A program made the translations under genes and the position numbers. Below are positions 11,061 to 23,362 of a stretch of DNA of 64,000 bases, piece by piece. This DNA comes from Meghimatium bilineatum (Eukaryota; Mollusca; Gastropoda; Stylommatophora; Philomycidae). Within the stretch, counting starts at the first letter, position 1; the number at the start of each line of letters is the position of its first letter. The stretch is from NCBI GenBank assembly GCA_034231615.1, contig CM067319.1:7581051-7645050 (forward strand). Reading direction: 5' to 3'. Under the pieces are notes generated by a model, which saw nothing but the letters and a program-made list of their open reading frames with translations, was not told where the DNA came from and searched no databases.

Positions 11061-11640
11061 TCAGTACACTGAATTTGAAATAGAAAATATGTACTCATTA
11101 TTACGTCATTAAAAGTTGTGTTTTTCCAAGGCCCAGCTTACTGAGTGAATGGGCAGATGGCTGTTAGCTGCAGTTAACATTGATTTGATGAAACTGACAA
11201 AGAAATTACTTCATTGTGCTCTGAATCATCTTACGCAATACGTGATTAACATAAACAGTATATTTTTCTATAAATGATAAATACTGTTGTGTTTATACTG
11301 TTGCATCTGTTCAGTCACACAGATCAGTCTTAATACCCACAATTCATGTCATGTATAAACCAGCAATATAAATGATCGACTTATCGACATATGTATAAAC
11401 ATTCACATAAACTGCAAGCAAATTACGGAGATCAAGTCTTCAGATTCAAGATGTCAGAGATAATTCAACAGTTTATAAAATGGTGGGTGGGTGGATGGGG
11501 AGGGGGGGCCTTCATAACTGGATATATGCAGAACGCACGTAAAGAAATAAATAAAAAGCTTACCAATGGCTAAAACAGTGTACGTGTCATGTACTCGTGT
11601 TTCGTTCAGATTTCTTTAGCAATAGGTAAATCTAGAGGTT
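11061..11640. other. Non-coding duplicated tail (copy A)
   Basis: Collinear with 29,871-30,480 in copy B (for example TGACGTCATTAAAAGTTGTG in B, with one substitution in A). No gene is seen. A G-rich stretch (GTGGGTGGGTGGATGGGGAG) lies at 11,484-11,508. Confidence 0.65.
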
Positions 11641-11649
11641 CTCACACTT

Positions 11650-12890
11650 TATTTTTTGACTGTGTCCCCTTTTGAGCCAAATTCTCTTGTGTGCCCCCTT
11701 ATCCCTCCCCCGGATGCCTTAAAAGAATCGTTGACTTTCTTTGCAAATTGCTAAGGCTTCTTAAGCTTTCTCGATTTCTTCTTCTTCTTCTTTCGTTCAT
11801 GTGAAACATGTCTATATCTGTAATTCTGTCTCCTGTCTTTTTCATACAGTGACCCGCATAGAGTTTTGATTCCAGTGTTGTTTCCTCTTGCCAATATGTC
11901 TGCCTCAGTGTTTCATGCTCAGAACACTCTTGAAGTATATGTTTGGCACTCTGTGCTGCCTGTCCACATGTACACATGGCCGTGTTGCCAATCTTTAACT
12001 TTGTGTACATGTAACTGCGGAGACGGTTGTGTCCTGTTCTGAGACGTAGAATTATAACTTGTTCTGATCTGTTCATAATGTGATAGTCATCTTGTGTTGG
12101 TGTTTGTGGCTTTCTTATTGACTCGGTCATTTTATTTGGTGATGGGAGGTGATTGATACTTCTGGTTAGTCTTCAGGCAGCACCTTCCTTAGACAGCTGG
12201 TGTGCTGTTTCATTTCCTGGTATTCCACAGTGAGAGGGTATTCACTGCATGGTCAGCCTATGCTGGTAAGATAATTCATTAAGTAGTTTTTGCAAGACTG
12301 TTAGTTTTTCAGACTGGGGAGCTTGAAGCACTGGACTTGCATCTGTCAGGAATACCACAGGCTGTAGGCCCGAGTTGGAGTTCAGCAGTTTTTTAGTTGC
12401 CACACTAATTGTCTGTATTTCTGCATCATAATTATTGCAGAATTTCCCTGTTGGTGTTCTGATTGTTTCTCTAGGCTTGTGTGGATATTCTATATATACA
12501 CCTGCACCACCATTCCTCACTGTATTCTGTGCTGACCCATCTGTATATACTCTGACCCGTATATCTTGTGGATATTGCTCATCCAGGAAACTGAGGGTGA
12601 CTGTCCTTCGCTGCACACTGTTCTGTTCGTCCTCGCTTAGTATTCCTTTCACGTGGGTCTGAATGTACGAGTATATTGGCATTCCATGCCTTTTACTCCA
12701 AGGAGTTTGTTCTGGTACAGACCTTAAGGGGCTGTCAACTTCAGGTAGGTCTATAAGTTGTCTACGGAGTCGTTTAGCTTGATGGATAAAACTGCTTCTT
12801 TTCAGTCGGCCTATTGCTAGATTTTTGAATCCTTCTTTCATTGGATGACTTGGCATACACTGAAACTTTTCTGCTTGAACTAGTACTCTT
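11650..12890 (-). mobile_element. N4 LINE, RNase H and C-terminal region
   Basis: On the minus strand, from 12,856: MPSHPMKEGFKNLAIGRLKR, then RNase H with VRVYTDGSAQNTVRNGGAGV, CNNYDAEIQTISVA and VFLTDASPVLQA (TDAS replaces TDS). After a frame change the tail reads VIILRLRTGHNRLRSYMYTK and CTCGQAAQSAKHILQECSEH (11,700-12,130), a Cys/His motif common at LINE C-termini. The 5' part (EN, RT) is absent. It is the same family as 16,405-19,150. Copy B retains only a scrap of its 3' end (30,480-30,700). Confidence 0.85.
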
Positions 12891-13280
12891 TCTAATAACT
12901 AGTCTTCCCTGTTTTCGTTTTTTGTCTGGTGTCCACATGAAGGCTTGTCGTGGAATTCTATCTTCTTCATTCTATGTATGTGGCCGATGTATGTTCAGCG
13001 GCGTTTTCTGATGATGTTCGTCACATATTCTTGTTTTGCCACCTCTCTTGCATGTCGTTTGATTTGAAGTCTTCCAGTAAGTGTTTGTGATTTTTCTGAG
13101 GCATCTATTCTCGAAGGCAACTAACTTCTTATCTATTATTGGGGTAGATTTCAAACTTTCACTTCTATATGTCAATGATGGAATCACACTTGCATTGAAA
13201 AGTCGCAGTTTGATGTGTTTACTTGCGATCTTCGATCTCTAGATGTTTGAGAGTTTGTTAAAGGCGTTGGAGGTGAGAGT

Positions 13281-14509
13281 TTTGTTTGTTTGTTTTTCGT
13301 TCGCTCCATTGTAACCATCACGGATATCCGTGCGATTTCCGCCGGGAGCGTGATTACGTTGTGCCACCGTTATGCGCCTTGTAGGCCTAGCACATCCGAT
13401 TTCGGCATGCCTTGACAATTCGGGTGGGCTACCCTTAGCCTGTGACAGCCTCTATATCTGTCTCCAGGCACGCGTAATGGAGCCTCTTCGCCCAGACGAT
13501 TTTTTGCTCTCGTCTGACTCGAACGAGGTGTTCCACTGTCTATGAACTTGCCTCGTGTAATTGGACGTGCTGTGCCTGTGCCCATTGGGTACTGAGCCGT
13601 TTCTCATCCGTGAGCCTGGTTCCTTAAGGGGAAGAACTCAACAGATGAGTTGGACCCTGGCTCTTTCGCCCTCTTAGCCGAGGTGTCATTCACCGACATC
13701 GTGTACCCCTTGTCCAAGTTCGAGTCTCATACCACGCGTTTGAGAGCAAGGCGATCTCGAGCTGAGTGTCCTTGTCCCAATAGCGCCTGAGCCCATCAGG
13801 TACTGAACCCTTTCTCTCTTCAAGTGTCTTTCCGGTGTAGGAAAACCTGACAGTAGAGTTGGGCCAGGGCTAAATCGTTGTCCCTTTTGTGCCTGAGCGC
13901 ATCGAGTACGGAACCCTTTCTCTTCGCGAGCATATTTCCGGTTTAGGAAGGCTCGACATTAGAGTTGGGCTAGGACTTCTTGCTTTACCAAACGCCAATG
14001 GATGGGTCTGGGTCTCTGCCTGTAAGGAACACAGGTAACTAGAAGCTCGACTCGAGCTGACGGTGCTTGTAGTTCCCCTTTCCTAGGGACTTTTCACTTT
14101 CTATTTGCAGATCGCGCAGCCCTCTAGCGCTGTTCTGCCTTTTCATTGTTTCATTGTACTCGGTATGAAATCTATTTGTCTCTCGCCATGCATCTATCTT
14201 TACGTGCATTTTACATTGGCCGCCCCTCCAATGTTCGGACTGGACTGCCCTGCTTCACTGTATGTCGACAGTGTCGCTATATGTGGTGATGCTGGTGGTG
14301 TCTGAGATATTGTCTGTCTCTTGTGCAGTCAAATCTCTTTCCATCTGCTACCTCCACATTCTCGGACACGATCCCCAAATGATTTGGCCAGAATCAGCTC
14401 GAGCTGCTGTATTTCTGTTTCCAGGGTGCACCGCGTGGAGGTACATTTGGGATCTTGGTTATCTGCTAACCCTGGGTCCGCCTAGAGCAATGCGTTCCCT
14501 TTGCACCCC
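13281..14509 (-). mobile_element. GC-rich 1.2-kb non-autonomous retroposon of unknown type
   Basis: Bounded by the 12-bp duplication GGAGGTGAGAGT (13,269-13,280 and 14,510-14,521). On the minus strand it ends in an (AAAC)n-type tail after GGAGCGAACGAA, typical of target-primed reverse transcription. It is clearly richer in G+C than its surroundings. It contains three degenerate repeats of about 90-98 bp (13,571-13,662; 13,774-13,871; 13,880-13,977), each with a GGTACTGA-type core and a GAGTTGGxCC core. The longest minus ORF is 71 residues (13,370-13,585) and has no recognised domain. Its 3' end resembles that of the SINE-like family at 39.1, 41.6 and 49.8 kb. It could be a SINE/LINE chimera or a processed non-coding transcript. 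Confidence 0.7.
14438..14496. repeat. 59-bp sequence shared with 10,642-10,700
   Basis: Lies 13 bases inside the 5' end of the GC-rich minus-strand retroposon. See the entry at 10,642. Confidence 0.9.
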
Positions 14510-14914
14510 GGAGGTGAGAGTGATTCGAATCTTTATTTCTGAGTTGGTATCCCCGTCTGCTGTTATCTTGCTTCCCAAATATAAGAAATTTGAAACGTTT
14601 TTTAGTATATTATCTTCTAGTTTAATTGATTCTGTCAGGCCGGTAAAGTTCATGATTTTCGTTTTATATGTGTTTATTTGATGGTTTATCTGTTGTGCAA
14701 AAAATTTGAGTCCTTCTGTTTTTTCTTGGAGATCTTGGCGTGTTGAAATCAGGAGAGAAATATCATCTGCGACGGATAGATCCTCAAGGGTCTTGTTTAC
14801 CCATTTGATTCCTAGCTGTTTTTGGTCTGTGGATTTTCTCATCACCCAGTCAATCGCGATGCACAACAGTACTATATTCAATATATACACAGTACATATC
14901 GCTGGCAATCAAAT

Positions 14915-16404
14915 CACAGGTGCTGGCAGAACGATGGCATACGCCGATGATATCCTGGTGTATAGACAGGGCAGAAAATGAGAAGAGTGGAACTACAGAA
15001 GGAGCTGGACAGTTAGACAAATTGGTGTCGAGATACAGGAGCAGTGGTTAATCCTTCTAAGGCATTCGTGACATGGTTTTCCTTGAAGAATCACATGGTA
15101 AAGACACCCATGCCACAAGTTTCGTTGTTTGGGAAAAGTTTAGAAAGAACTAGCACAATGAGATATCTGGGTGTGTTATTTGACAGAAGTCTTGCTTTCA
15201 AGGAACATGTTGACCCCGTTATCATAAGGGCAGGCAACGGCTTAGCAGCAATGAAGGTTATGGCTGCTGCGCAGTGTGAGCAGAGGTTGTTATTTCTTTT
15301 GTACCAGGGTTTGGCTGTGGCTGTGGTGGAGTATGCACTGGCAATTCTGACTCTTAGCCAAACTCAGATCGAAAGACTGGATAGAATCCATAATTCAGCA
15401 ATGCGTAACATACTTGGGTGCACAAGCAGTGGCGTAGCGAGGGTGGGGGCGGAGGTGCGGAACGCCCCAGGCGCATCATCGGGAGGTCGGCAAATTTATT
15501 TTCATCCAGTCTTTCACAATCACTGATATATTTTTTTAATGTCACAAGGGAGGAAAATTAAGATTCCGCCCCGGGCGCCACTGACCTACGCTACGCCGCT
15601 GTGCACAAGAGATACATCGACAAGAGCTATGCGATACCTACTTGACTGTCCAACAGCTGAGCACAGATTACAGTATTGCCGTGCACGGGCGTACCTTTAA
15701 ATACATGCAGATAAGGAACACCCCTTGCATTCCGAAATACAGAAAGTTAAAGACAGCAGACTCAAGAGAGGGAGGTCGTGGATGGGACGTGCTGAGGGTG
15801 TCATACAAAGCGTGTGCAGATTGCAAGATGTGGCAGCAGGTGCATAATGGATAAGTCTACCTACAGATTTCTAAACTTGTTTGAGAGTAGTAATATCACT
15901 TAGCAGGGAAATCAGAAAATGGTGTCTCACAGCTGTGGAGCAAGAAATGCAGGCTGTGGTCAGTGAGAATACCAAAGAGGGGGATGTGATTATATACACT
16001 GATGAATCTGTGATTAGACATGTTCGCAGTGCTTGGGCTTTCACAGCTCAGTGCGCAGGTAAAACGAGCAGGGAGGAGAGGGGTGCCTTTGTGGTCACTA
16101 CGAGTAGTATGACCATGGAGAATATGGCGGTGACCAGGGCATTTGAGTCGGTATGCACACAGAAGGTAAGGCAGGTCTGCATATTGAGTGACAGTCTGAG
16201 TATCATTAGAAAGGTACAAGTGGATCTCGTTCATGAACAGTGGATTGAGGCCTTAAGAAAGGCGAGGCTGAAAGTTGTTACATTTTTTTCGTGCCAGGAC
16301 ATGTGGGCGTTCGAGGCAATGAAAGAGCAGATCAACTGGCGTCATGCGCGATTGTGGCACAGGGCGATGGGGCAATGGATCACGCTGACGTTTTGAACTT
16401 CTTA
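14915..16404 (+). mobile_element. N5 LINE, RT end plus RNase H (broken)
   Basis: It starts inside RT: AGRTMAYADDILVYRQGRK (YADD near 14,940). It then gives VNPSKAFVTWFSLKNHMVKT, MRYLGVLFDRSLAFKEHVDP and SQTQIERLDRIHNSAMRNIL (15,355-15,410), after which a hAT MITE interrupts it. RNase H at 15,985-16,400 shows VIIYTDESVIRHVRSAWAFT (TDES for TDGS) and VCILSDSLSIIRK, then PGHVGVRGNERADQLAS. At about 16,404 it is cut by N4. A second copy is at 53,655-54,768. Confidence 0.82.
15427..15601. mobile_element. hAT-type MITE, 175 bp
   Basis: Terminal inverted repeats CAGTGGCGTAGC and GCTACGCCGCTG (one mismatch), flanked by the 8-bp target duplication TGCACAAG (15,419-15,426 and 15,602-15,609). An 8-bp duplication with a CAG-starting TIR is the hAT superfamily signature. 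There is no transposase, so it depends on one elsewhere. It interrupts the N5 reading frame. Confidence 0.88.
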
Positions 16405-19150
16405 AGCCTGGAATGGAACATCACACATGTCGTTGGAAAGCAGCTTGGGGGTAGTGACCACAGACCAGTATTTCTGGAAATCCACAATGAATTTACCAAG
16501 GACAGCAGCACGTTCACTAGGTGGAACTATAAAAGGGCAGACTGGAAAATGTACCAGCATTTAACCAGTGTTCTAGCTAAGGACATGAACTTGGACAAAG
16601 ACATCAATAGAGCAGTGAGTGAATTTAATAGATGTATACTACATGCTGCTAGTAAAACCATACCCAGGGGTGCACGCAAAAACTACAAACCCTACTGGAA
16701 TGATGAACTGGAAAAGCTGCAAAATGAGATGGAAACATCTAGACAGCAGGCTGAGAACAGACCTAGCCAAGAACATCACAACAAATATCAGCAAACACAG
16801 TCTAAATTTCAAAGAGCCAAGTTACAAGCCAGACGGAATAGCTGGAAAGAAAAAACAGAGTCGCTGAACCTAGAAAGAGATACTAGGAAATTATGAAAAC
16901 TTGTAAAACAACTAAATGATGAAGGTACAGGGAGAAATACCAGGATCACACTTTATAAAGATATAAACATTTTAACAGGTAAACATGCAGCTGATTACTT
17001 TGCATATTCCTTTGCAGAAGACAATAACATCAAAGTCAGCCCAGACAAACAACAGGAGGTTCGAGAGAACCAGCAAAACATTGGACAATGCGAACCTATA
17101 TCTGAAGTCATGGAGGCACCAATCACAATGAGAGAACTGGAGCATGCAATATCCAAATTGAAAATGAAAAAGTCCCCTGGTGCTGATGGAGTGTCCAATG
17201 AAATGATTAGAAACCTGGGAATTGCAGCAATAGCAAAGCTACTGCAGATCTTTAACACAAGCTGGTCCACGGGTAATGTACCACAGGCGTGGAGAGAAGC
17301 AATAATGATACCACTCCTCAAATCAGGAAAAGATGGCAACACAGTCTCCAACTACAGGCCCATCAGCCTCACAAGCTGTCTATGCAAAACAATGGAATGC
17401 ATTATCAATCTTAGGATGCAGTGGTACCTTGAAAGTGAAAACCTTCTGGTATCACAGCAAGCAGGTTTCAGACAGTACTACTCTACTGAAGATCAGGCAA
17501 CTTACCTCTCCCAAGAGATTGAGGATGCCTTCCAAGAAAAGAAACTGGTACTAGCAGCATGGATAGACCTCAGGAAAGCATTTGATAAGGTCTGGAAAGA
17601 AGGGCTCCTAAAGAAATTGCGAAATTGCAGGGTTAGCTCAAGAATGTACAAATGGGTAAAAACATACCGCATAATAGAAGAGCCAGGGTACAATTAGATG
17701 GTCGCAAGAGCAAGAAAGTTCTACTGCGTCATGGAGTCCCCCAGGGAGGAGTCCTGTCGCCCACACTTTTCTTGGTTTACATCAATGACCTAGTTACTGA
17801 ACTACCACACGGGATCAAAGTGGCAATGTATGCTGACGACCTGGTGATCTGGTGCACGGAAGAACATGCGATAGTGGCCACTAAACAAATACAAAGAGCT
17901 ATCGATGCCCTAACATTATGGGCAAATAGATGGTGCGTCAGCATTAACACAGATAAGTGCAGCACTACACTTTTTACCCTTTCACCAAAACAAAAAGCCG
18001 GTCATATCAAAATAGATGGAGAGCTCTTGAAAGAAGACAAACAACCCACATACCTCGGAGTTACTTTTGATGATAAACTGACATGGAAGCAGCACATAAA
18101 CAAAGCAACAACAAAAGCCAGGAGGAAGTTAGCTATCCTGAGAAAACTAAGTGGAACCACATGGGGAGCCAGTGGGAATACACTCAGTAAAGTTTACCAG
18201 CAAGGCATAAGACCACACCTGGAATATGGTTCAGCAGCATGGTGTCCTGCATCAAACACCACATTACAAGATCTAGATAAAGTGCAAAACCAGGCACTTA
18301 GAATAATGTTGGGAGCAATGAAATCAACACCCATAGCAGAGATGCAGATAATGGGAAGAATGCAAACACTTGGCGAACGCAGAGACACAAAAGTACTAAT
18401 TCAGGCAGAAAAGTTTCAGTGTATGCCAAGTCATCCAATGACGGAAAGATTCCAAAATCTAGCAATGGGACGACTGAAAAGAAGCAGCTTTATCCATCAA
18501 GCTAAACGACTCCGCAGACAACTTACAGACCTACCTGAAGTTGACAGCCCCTTAAGGCCTGTACCAGAACAAACCCCGTGGAGTGAAAGGCATGGAATGC
18601 CAATATACATTCAGACCCACGTGAAAGGAATACGAAGCGAGGACGAACAGAACAGTGTGCAGTGAAGGACAGTCACCCTCAGTTTCCTGGATGAGGAATA
18701 TCCACAAGATATATGGGTCAGAGTATACACAGATGGGTCAGCACAGAATGCCATGAGGAATGGAGGTGCAGGTGTATATATAGAATATCCACACAAGCAT
18801 AGAGATACAATCAGAACACCGACAGGAAAATTCTGCAATAATTATGATGCAGAAATCCAGGCAATTAGTGTGGATTAACCGACTCCGCAGTCACATGTAT
18901 ACAAAGTTCAAGATTGGCAACACAGCCATGTGTATAGGCAGATCAGAGTGCCAAACATATACTTCAAGAGTGTTCTGAACATGAAACGCTGAGGCAGACA
19001 TATTGGCCAGAGGAAACAACACTGGAATCAAAACTCTATGGGACACTGTATGAACTACAAAAGACAGTGAGTTTTATTAAGGAGACAGAATTACAGATAT
19101 AGACATGTTTCAAGTGAACGAAAGAAGAAAAATGTTGGACTCTGTCAAAG
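16405..19150 (+). mobile_element. N4 LINE, best-preserved copy (EN end, RT, RNase H)
   Basis: In order: the last endonuclease block with GGSDHRPVFLEI (16,450); a linker; RT with KMKKSPGADGVSNEMIRNLG (17,165), NYRPISLTSCLCKTMECI, AAWIDLRKAFDKVW, GVPQGGVLSPTLFLVYINDL (17,735) and the catalytic AMYADDLVIWC (17,825); the thumb YLGVTFDDKLTWKQHI; then RNase H VRVYTDGSAQNAMRNGGAGV (18,718). It is broken by a stop at 16,895, a frameshift near 17,660, a stop at 18,665 and a deletion near 18,878 that removes most of RNase H. The tail to 19,150 matches the minus copy at 11.7-12.1 kb. RT motifs are intact, but no full ORF remains. Confidence 0.88.
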
Positions 19151-21060
19151 GCCTTGCTGTATTCTATGAAGCAAATATAGATATTTTTTGGACTTCTATA
19201 TATTTAACTATCACTGGTAGGATACTCAGTATAGCTTCTCAGGTTCCTTTGTTTTTCCTAAAACCAAATTGTTCTTCACCGACCTCCGTGTCTATCTTGT
19301 TTTTCTTCTTTCCTGTATTATCTTGAGAAGTATTTTAGTTAAATGATTTATTAGACTTATTGTTCTATATTTTGTACAGTCCACAGACCTGAGCTTCTTA
19401 GGTAGTGGTATGAATATCGATGATGTTAGGTCTTTGGGTATATGGCCTGTTTCATATTTGTCTTTGCAAAGTTCTATAATAGCTTCCACACGAAATTCAT
19501 TTAGAGTTATTATTATGTCTGCTGTTATGTTGTCGGAGCCTGCAGCTTTCCATATTTTATTGCATTTTCTACTTCTGCTTTCAGTATTCCTGGTCCATCA
19601 TTGTTGTGTATTGTAGGTTTTGTGTTCCGTTGGTGGTCAAAGATTTCTTGTCACATAATCTGCCCATCTTGTAAGTATTTCTGTTTTATCAAATATTATT
19701 TTCCATTTTTATCTTTAATAGTTATAGGATTTATAGGATTTTATAGGATTTTTCGTATTTGTGATCAGCCGTATCTCCTTATGCATTAATGTTGTCGTCT
19801 GTTGTATGGAAATCTCTATTTCACTGCATTTTTGTTTCTAGCCATTGTTTTTTCGCTGTTCTGCACATGTTATGTATCTCATTGTCTATAATTTTGTACA
19901 GACAACTAAGCTTATACTTTGGAGTATTTTTAGCTTTCTTTCTTTCTGACATTTTCTCTAATATTTCATCTGTCATCCATGTTTGTTTGTTCTTGGCTTT
20001 TCGTATTGGTAAATTTTCCTGTGATGTTTGAATACTTTTCTATAGGTATGTACCATAAATTGTCTTTTCTGGATATTCCCTTCTATATTGTTCCATGCAC
20101 TCTATCATTAGATGTTCATATCTATTCCTTACATCTACAAGGTATTTTAGTTATATGTCTGGTTGTTTTAGTGCTGATGCGTCTATCTGTGGATCTTGAA
20201 CTTTTCAAGATATTATATTTTTAAGTTTAACATGTATTTTGTACAGCACTGGATTATAGTCAGAGTTGACATCTGCACCTGTGACACTATTTCTAAATCT
20301 GTTGTTGATCATAATATAATCTATTTGGTTCCTATTTCTGTCTCCAGGACTTTTCCATGTATATAGTCTTCTATTTTCATGCTCAAAGAATAAATTACAT
20401 ATGCTCATAATGTTCTCCTCATAGAACTGTATAAGTCTGTTTCCTCTGTCATTTCGTATACCTAGTCCAAATTGCCCTACAATGTCCTTGTGTCTTCCTT
20501 TCCCTATTTTTGCATTCATGTCTCCCATGACTATTAAAATGTCTGTTGATTTTACTGGCTTCAGTAGTTGTTGTAGTCTTCGTAGTAATTTTCGATTTCT
20601 TCTTCAGTGTAGTCTGTAATTGGTGCGTATGTTTGTACAATGGCTAGATCAAATGGTTTAGCTGTGAACTTTAGCATCATCATTCTGTCGTTATATTTCC
20701 AGTACTCGCTGATATATTTTTCTATTTCATTCCTGATCAGTATTCCTACTCCTCATTCATGGTAATCTCCTCCTGAATGTATAAAACTAAAATGTTCCTT
20801 TCTTGTGTACCCAGCATCTTTCCATCTTGTCTCTGCTATTCCTAGAATATCTACATCTAATGCTTCTGCCTCTCATATTAAGTTTCTAGCTTCCCTGACT
20901 TGTGTAGTGTTCTACCATTCCATGTTCCTATTCTAATATGTTGCGTACTAATCTTCAGATGTTGTTGGTCCGTTGCTTGGTTTTGGGGTGTACGTGGTAA
21001 GGTCCCAGTCTATTCCACGATGGCCAGCCAACATTAATTTGCACAGCTTCGTAACTGATG
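19151..21060 (-). mobile_element. N1 LINE, endonuclease plus start of RT (copy B)
   Basis: On the minus strand the EN start lies near 21,010 (damaged). The catalytic MGDMNAKIGKGRHKDIVGQF is at 20,528. NQIDYIMINNRFRNS and SDYNPVL follow. After the linker, MEAIIELCKDKYETGHIPKD and SSIFIPLPKKLRSVDCTKYR (19,489) start the RT. A first catalytic block (ICFIEYSKAFDRVQ) can be read in another frame near 19,150-19,200. It ends at the junction with N4. Broken by frameshifts. Collinear with 1-1,400. Confidence 0.82.
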
Positions 21061-21083
21061 CGACACCCAAACTTGTATAAGAA

Positions 21084-22527
21084 TATAATACTCACGTGGG
21101 AGACAGGTTATGAAGTTCTACTGAATGACGATTGACACACTATTCCTGTCGGATGATTACATGAAATAATATATACAGCACAACACAGAATATAATTATG
21201 CAAATAATAATACATGGCACATAATCGGCGTTTCGAATAAAAAGGCCTTTGTCAATATACGCACATAACATAACAAGACGACGAGTAGAAATAACTACAC
21301 GACAACAAACATGTCCGAGTGAAATATGGTTGTGAGATACCGGAAGGATACGAACAGGAAGTACACAAAGACGATAATATAGGTGGAACCGAAAAGAACA
21401 AATAGATGACGTAAATGACGGCACAAAATGAATAAAGACAATCCGACCGAGAACGAGACAAAAGAGTGGTCGGAATTGAGTGCAAATGACTTGAGGCTAC
21501 CCAAGTCAAAAATAAGACGATTTTCTAGGATATACCTAGATCTATCATTGGTGGTGCAGTATCTGATGGCAGTGGCCTGAATATCAAGGACACCACGGTG
21601 GTCATCGCCGTTGAAGTGATTGGCCACAGAGTTTGTGTTCTGTGTTAATGCCATGAAGATGGTTACAGAAGCGGTCGCTCAATCTTAAGCCAGTTTCACC
21701 GATATATTGCTTGCCACAGCGTTTACACATGATCACGTAAATTACATTACGGGATTCACATGTAATGGCTTCATCGATGGAGAAAGTGGCGTTGGAAAAT
21801 GAGATGGGGAGCATCTGGACCACATAATGACGCGTGAGCAACGAACAGTACCGAAATGGTCAGCAGCAGAAGACCTAAGGTGGCTGTACACAAAGATATC
21901 CTTCAGATTCCTGTCGCGTCAGAGGTAAGTCATGGAAAGCGACACGGGTGTCGGGATCAGACTGGAGAAGGGAATAATGTTTAAGCAGGATGCGACGGAC
22001 AGTCGAGTTATGGGGATGAAAGATAATAACAAGTTTAATTCTATAAGAGGAGGAGGAAGAACCCGGGGAATTAGTCAAGGTATCAAGGCGAGATAGCTGG
22101 CGTACACGGAGCCAAGCAAATGAAGGAATGCTGTCAGGGAACGAATGTCTACGGAAGAACTCGATCATCTCAGAGGATTTGTCGAGAAAGTCGTCGTCAT
22201 GGCTACATAAGCGACGAAGGCGAAGAAGCTGTGAGTAAGGTAGAGAGTTACGACAGGAGGGAGGATGAGAAGAAGTGTAGAGCAGAAAGCCATGTGCATC
22301 ATTAGGTTTGTAGTAGACGGATGTGCCAGGTAAGGGGGATGAATAGTGACAATGATGTCCAGGAAATGGACAGAGTTAGCGGAGATGTTGGATGATAATT
22401 TAAAAGAAGGGTTGAAATTGTTAATGAAGTTGATAAAGTGAGACAATTTTATTTTGGTCATGTCAGTAATATCTATCCCATCATCAATTTATCTGTGGAA
22501 AAGAGATGGAAATGGGCCGTCTTAGGC
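21084..22527 (-). mobile_element. Penelope-like element, RT end and GIY-YIG nuclease (copy B insertion)
   Basis: Minus strand: the end of RT (FINFINNFNPSFKLSSNISA, then FLDIIVTI, 22,350-22,460); a linker (FAWLRVRQLSRLDTLTNSPG, about 22,100); then the GIY-YIG nuclease ESRNVIYVIMCKRCGKQYIG ETG (about 21,700-21,770), with the CxxC that precedes GIY-YIG in PLEs. The C-terminal block is NHFNGDDHRGVLDIQATAIR. The terminal motif (GGCGTTTCGAATAAAAAGGC on plus) is at 21,230. Copy A continues across this point without it (between 1,440 and 1,540), so it inserted into copy B. Broken by frameshifts. Confidence 0.85.
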
Positions 22528-22659
22528 CAAACTTGTATAATCTTGGTTCAATGGCATGGTTGCGTAACTGAGGAACTGAGTTATGCTTTAGTTCATTGTT
22601 TAATAGTTTCTGTATACAAAATCATTTTCTATGACTGATACTTCCTAGTGGTAGTTTAT

Positions 22660-23208
22660 TCCGTCGTATACTTTCTACGTTCTGGCTCAAGTTCATTGAC
22701 TCGATCCTTCCTTCACAAAAACTTGTAGGTCCAATTGTTCTTAATAACCTTAAACTATGTTCTAACAAACATAAAGGCACACAGTTTAATCATCGAATAT
22801 AACAATTTATTCAACAGAATTCAAGTTTATTCATCAACGTCTGTCACAACATCGAATACAATTTAAACTAACAATTCCCCATCAACTAGTCCTCCAGAGC
22901 AGTCGGTATACTGTGAAATAATACATATAAACTAACATGCTAATAGCTTTTATAGTGACTCTTCTTCACTTAGTTCTTGAACACAATCCATTAATTCATC
23001 ATGTCATCTGTACAAAACAAAATGGCAACCAGTCACCATGCAGTTGTCCATGTCTGAATTCTATATCTAGAATCTGTAATTCCTTATTCCTAAGAATAAA
23101 TCTAAATTCATATTAAGTACTTAGACCATACGTAAATAACTACCCTTCACAGGTAGGACGACAAGCTATCTTGTGACTACATGCTAAATTCAGCGTGCAC
23201 CAACTTAG
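22660..23208. other. Non-coding duplicated sequence (copy B)
   Basis: Collinear with about 2,130-2,680. No gene is seen. The GPCR relic and 31-bp array of copy A are absent here: sequence passes from TTTAATAGTTTCTGTA (22,600) to the shared flank near 22,670. Confidence 0.7.
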
Positions 23209-23362
23209 TCAAACCAACTTAGTCAAACCAACTTAGTCAAACCAACTTAGTCAAACCAACTTAGTCAAACCAACTTAGTCAAACCAACTTAGTCAAACCA
23301 ACTTAGTCAAACCAACTTAGTCAAACCAACTTAGTCAAACCAACTTAGTCAAACCAACTTAG
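23209..23362. repeat. 14-bp tandem repeat, 11 copies (copy B only)
   Basis: Perfect or near-perfect units of CCAACTTAGTCAAA. Copy A has a single equivalent (CCAACTTAGATCAA near 2,687). Confidence 0.95.

Larger units (their letters stand above)
12900..14910 (-). mobile_element. N6 LINE, RT C-terminal region, split by a retroposon
   Basis: Minus strand from 14,908: IVLLCIAIDWVMRKSTDQKQ, LEDLSVADDISLLISTRQDL (the box is VADD), IKLEDNILKNVSNFLYLGSK and ITADGDTNSEIKIRITLT. It then jumps over the insertion 13,281-14,509 and continues as SNAFNKLSNI, LRLFNASVIPSLTYRSESLK and KLVAFENRCLRKITNTYWKT. Joining across the 12-bp target duplication restores a continuous alignment to the family pattern, so the insertion is clean. 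The endonuclease and the first RT half are missing. Confidence 0.8.
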
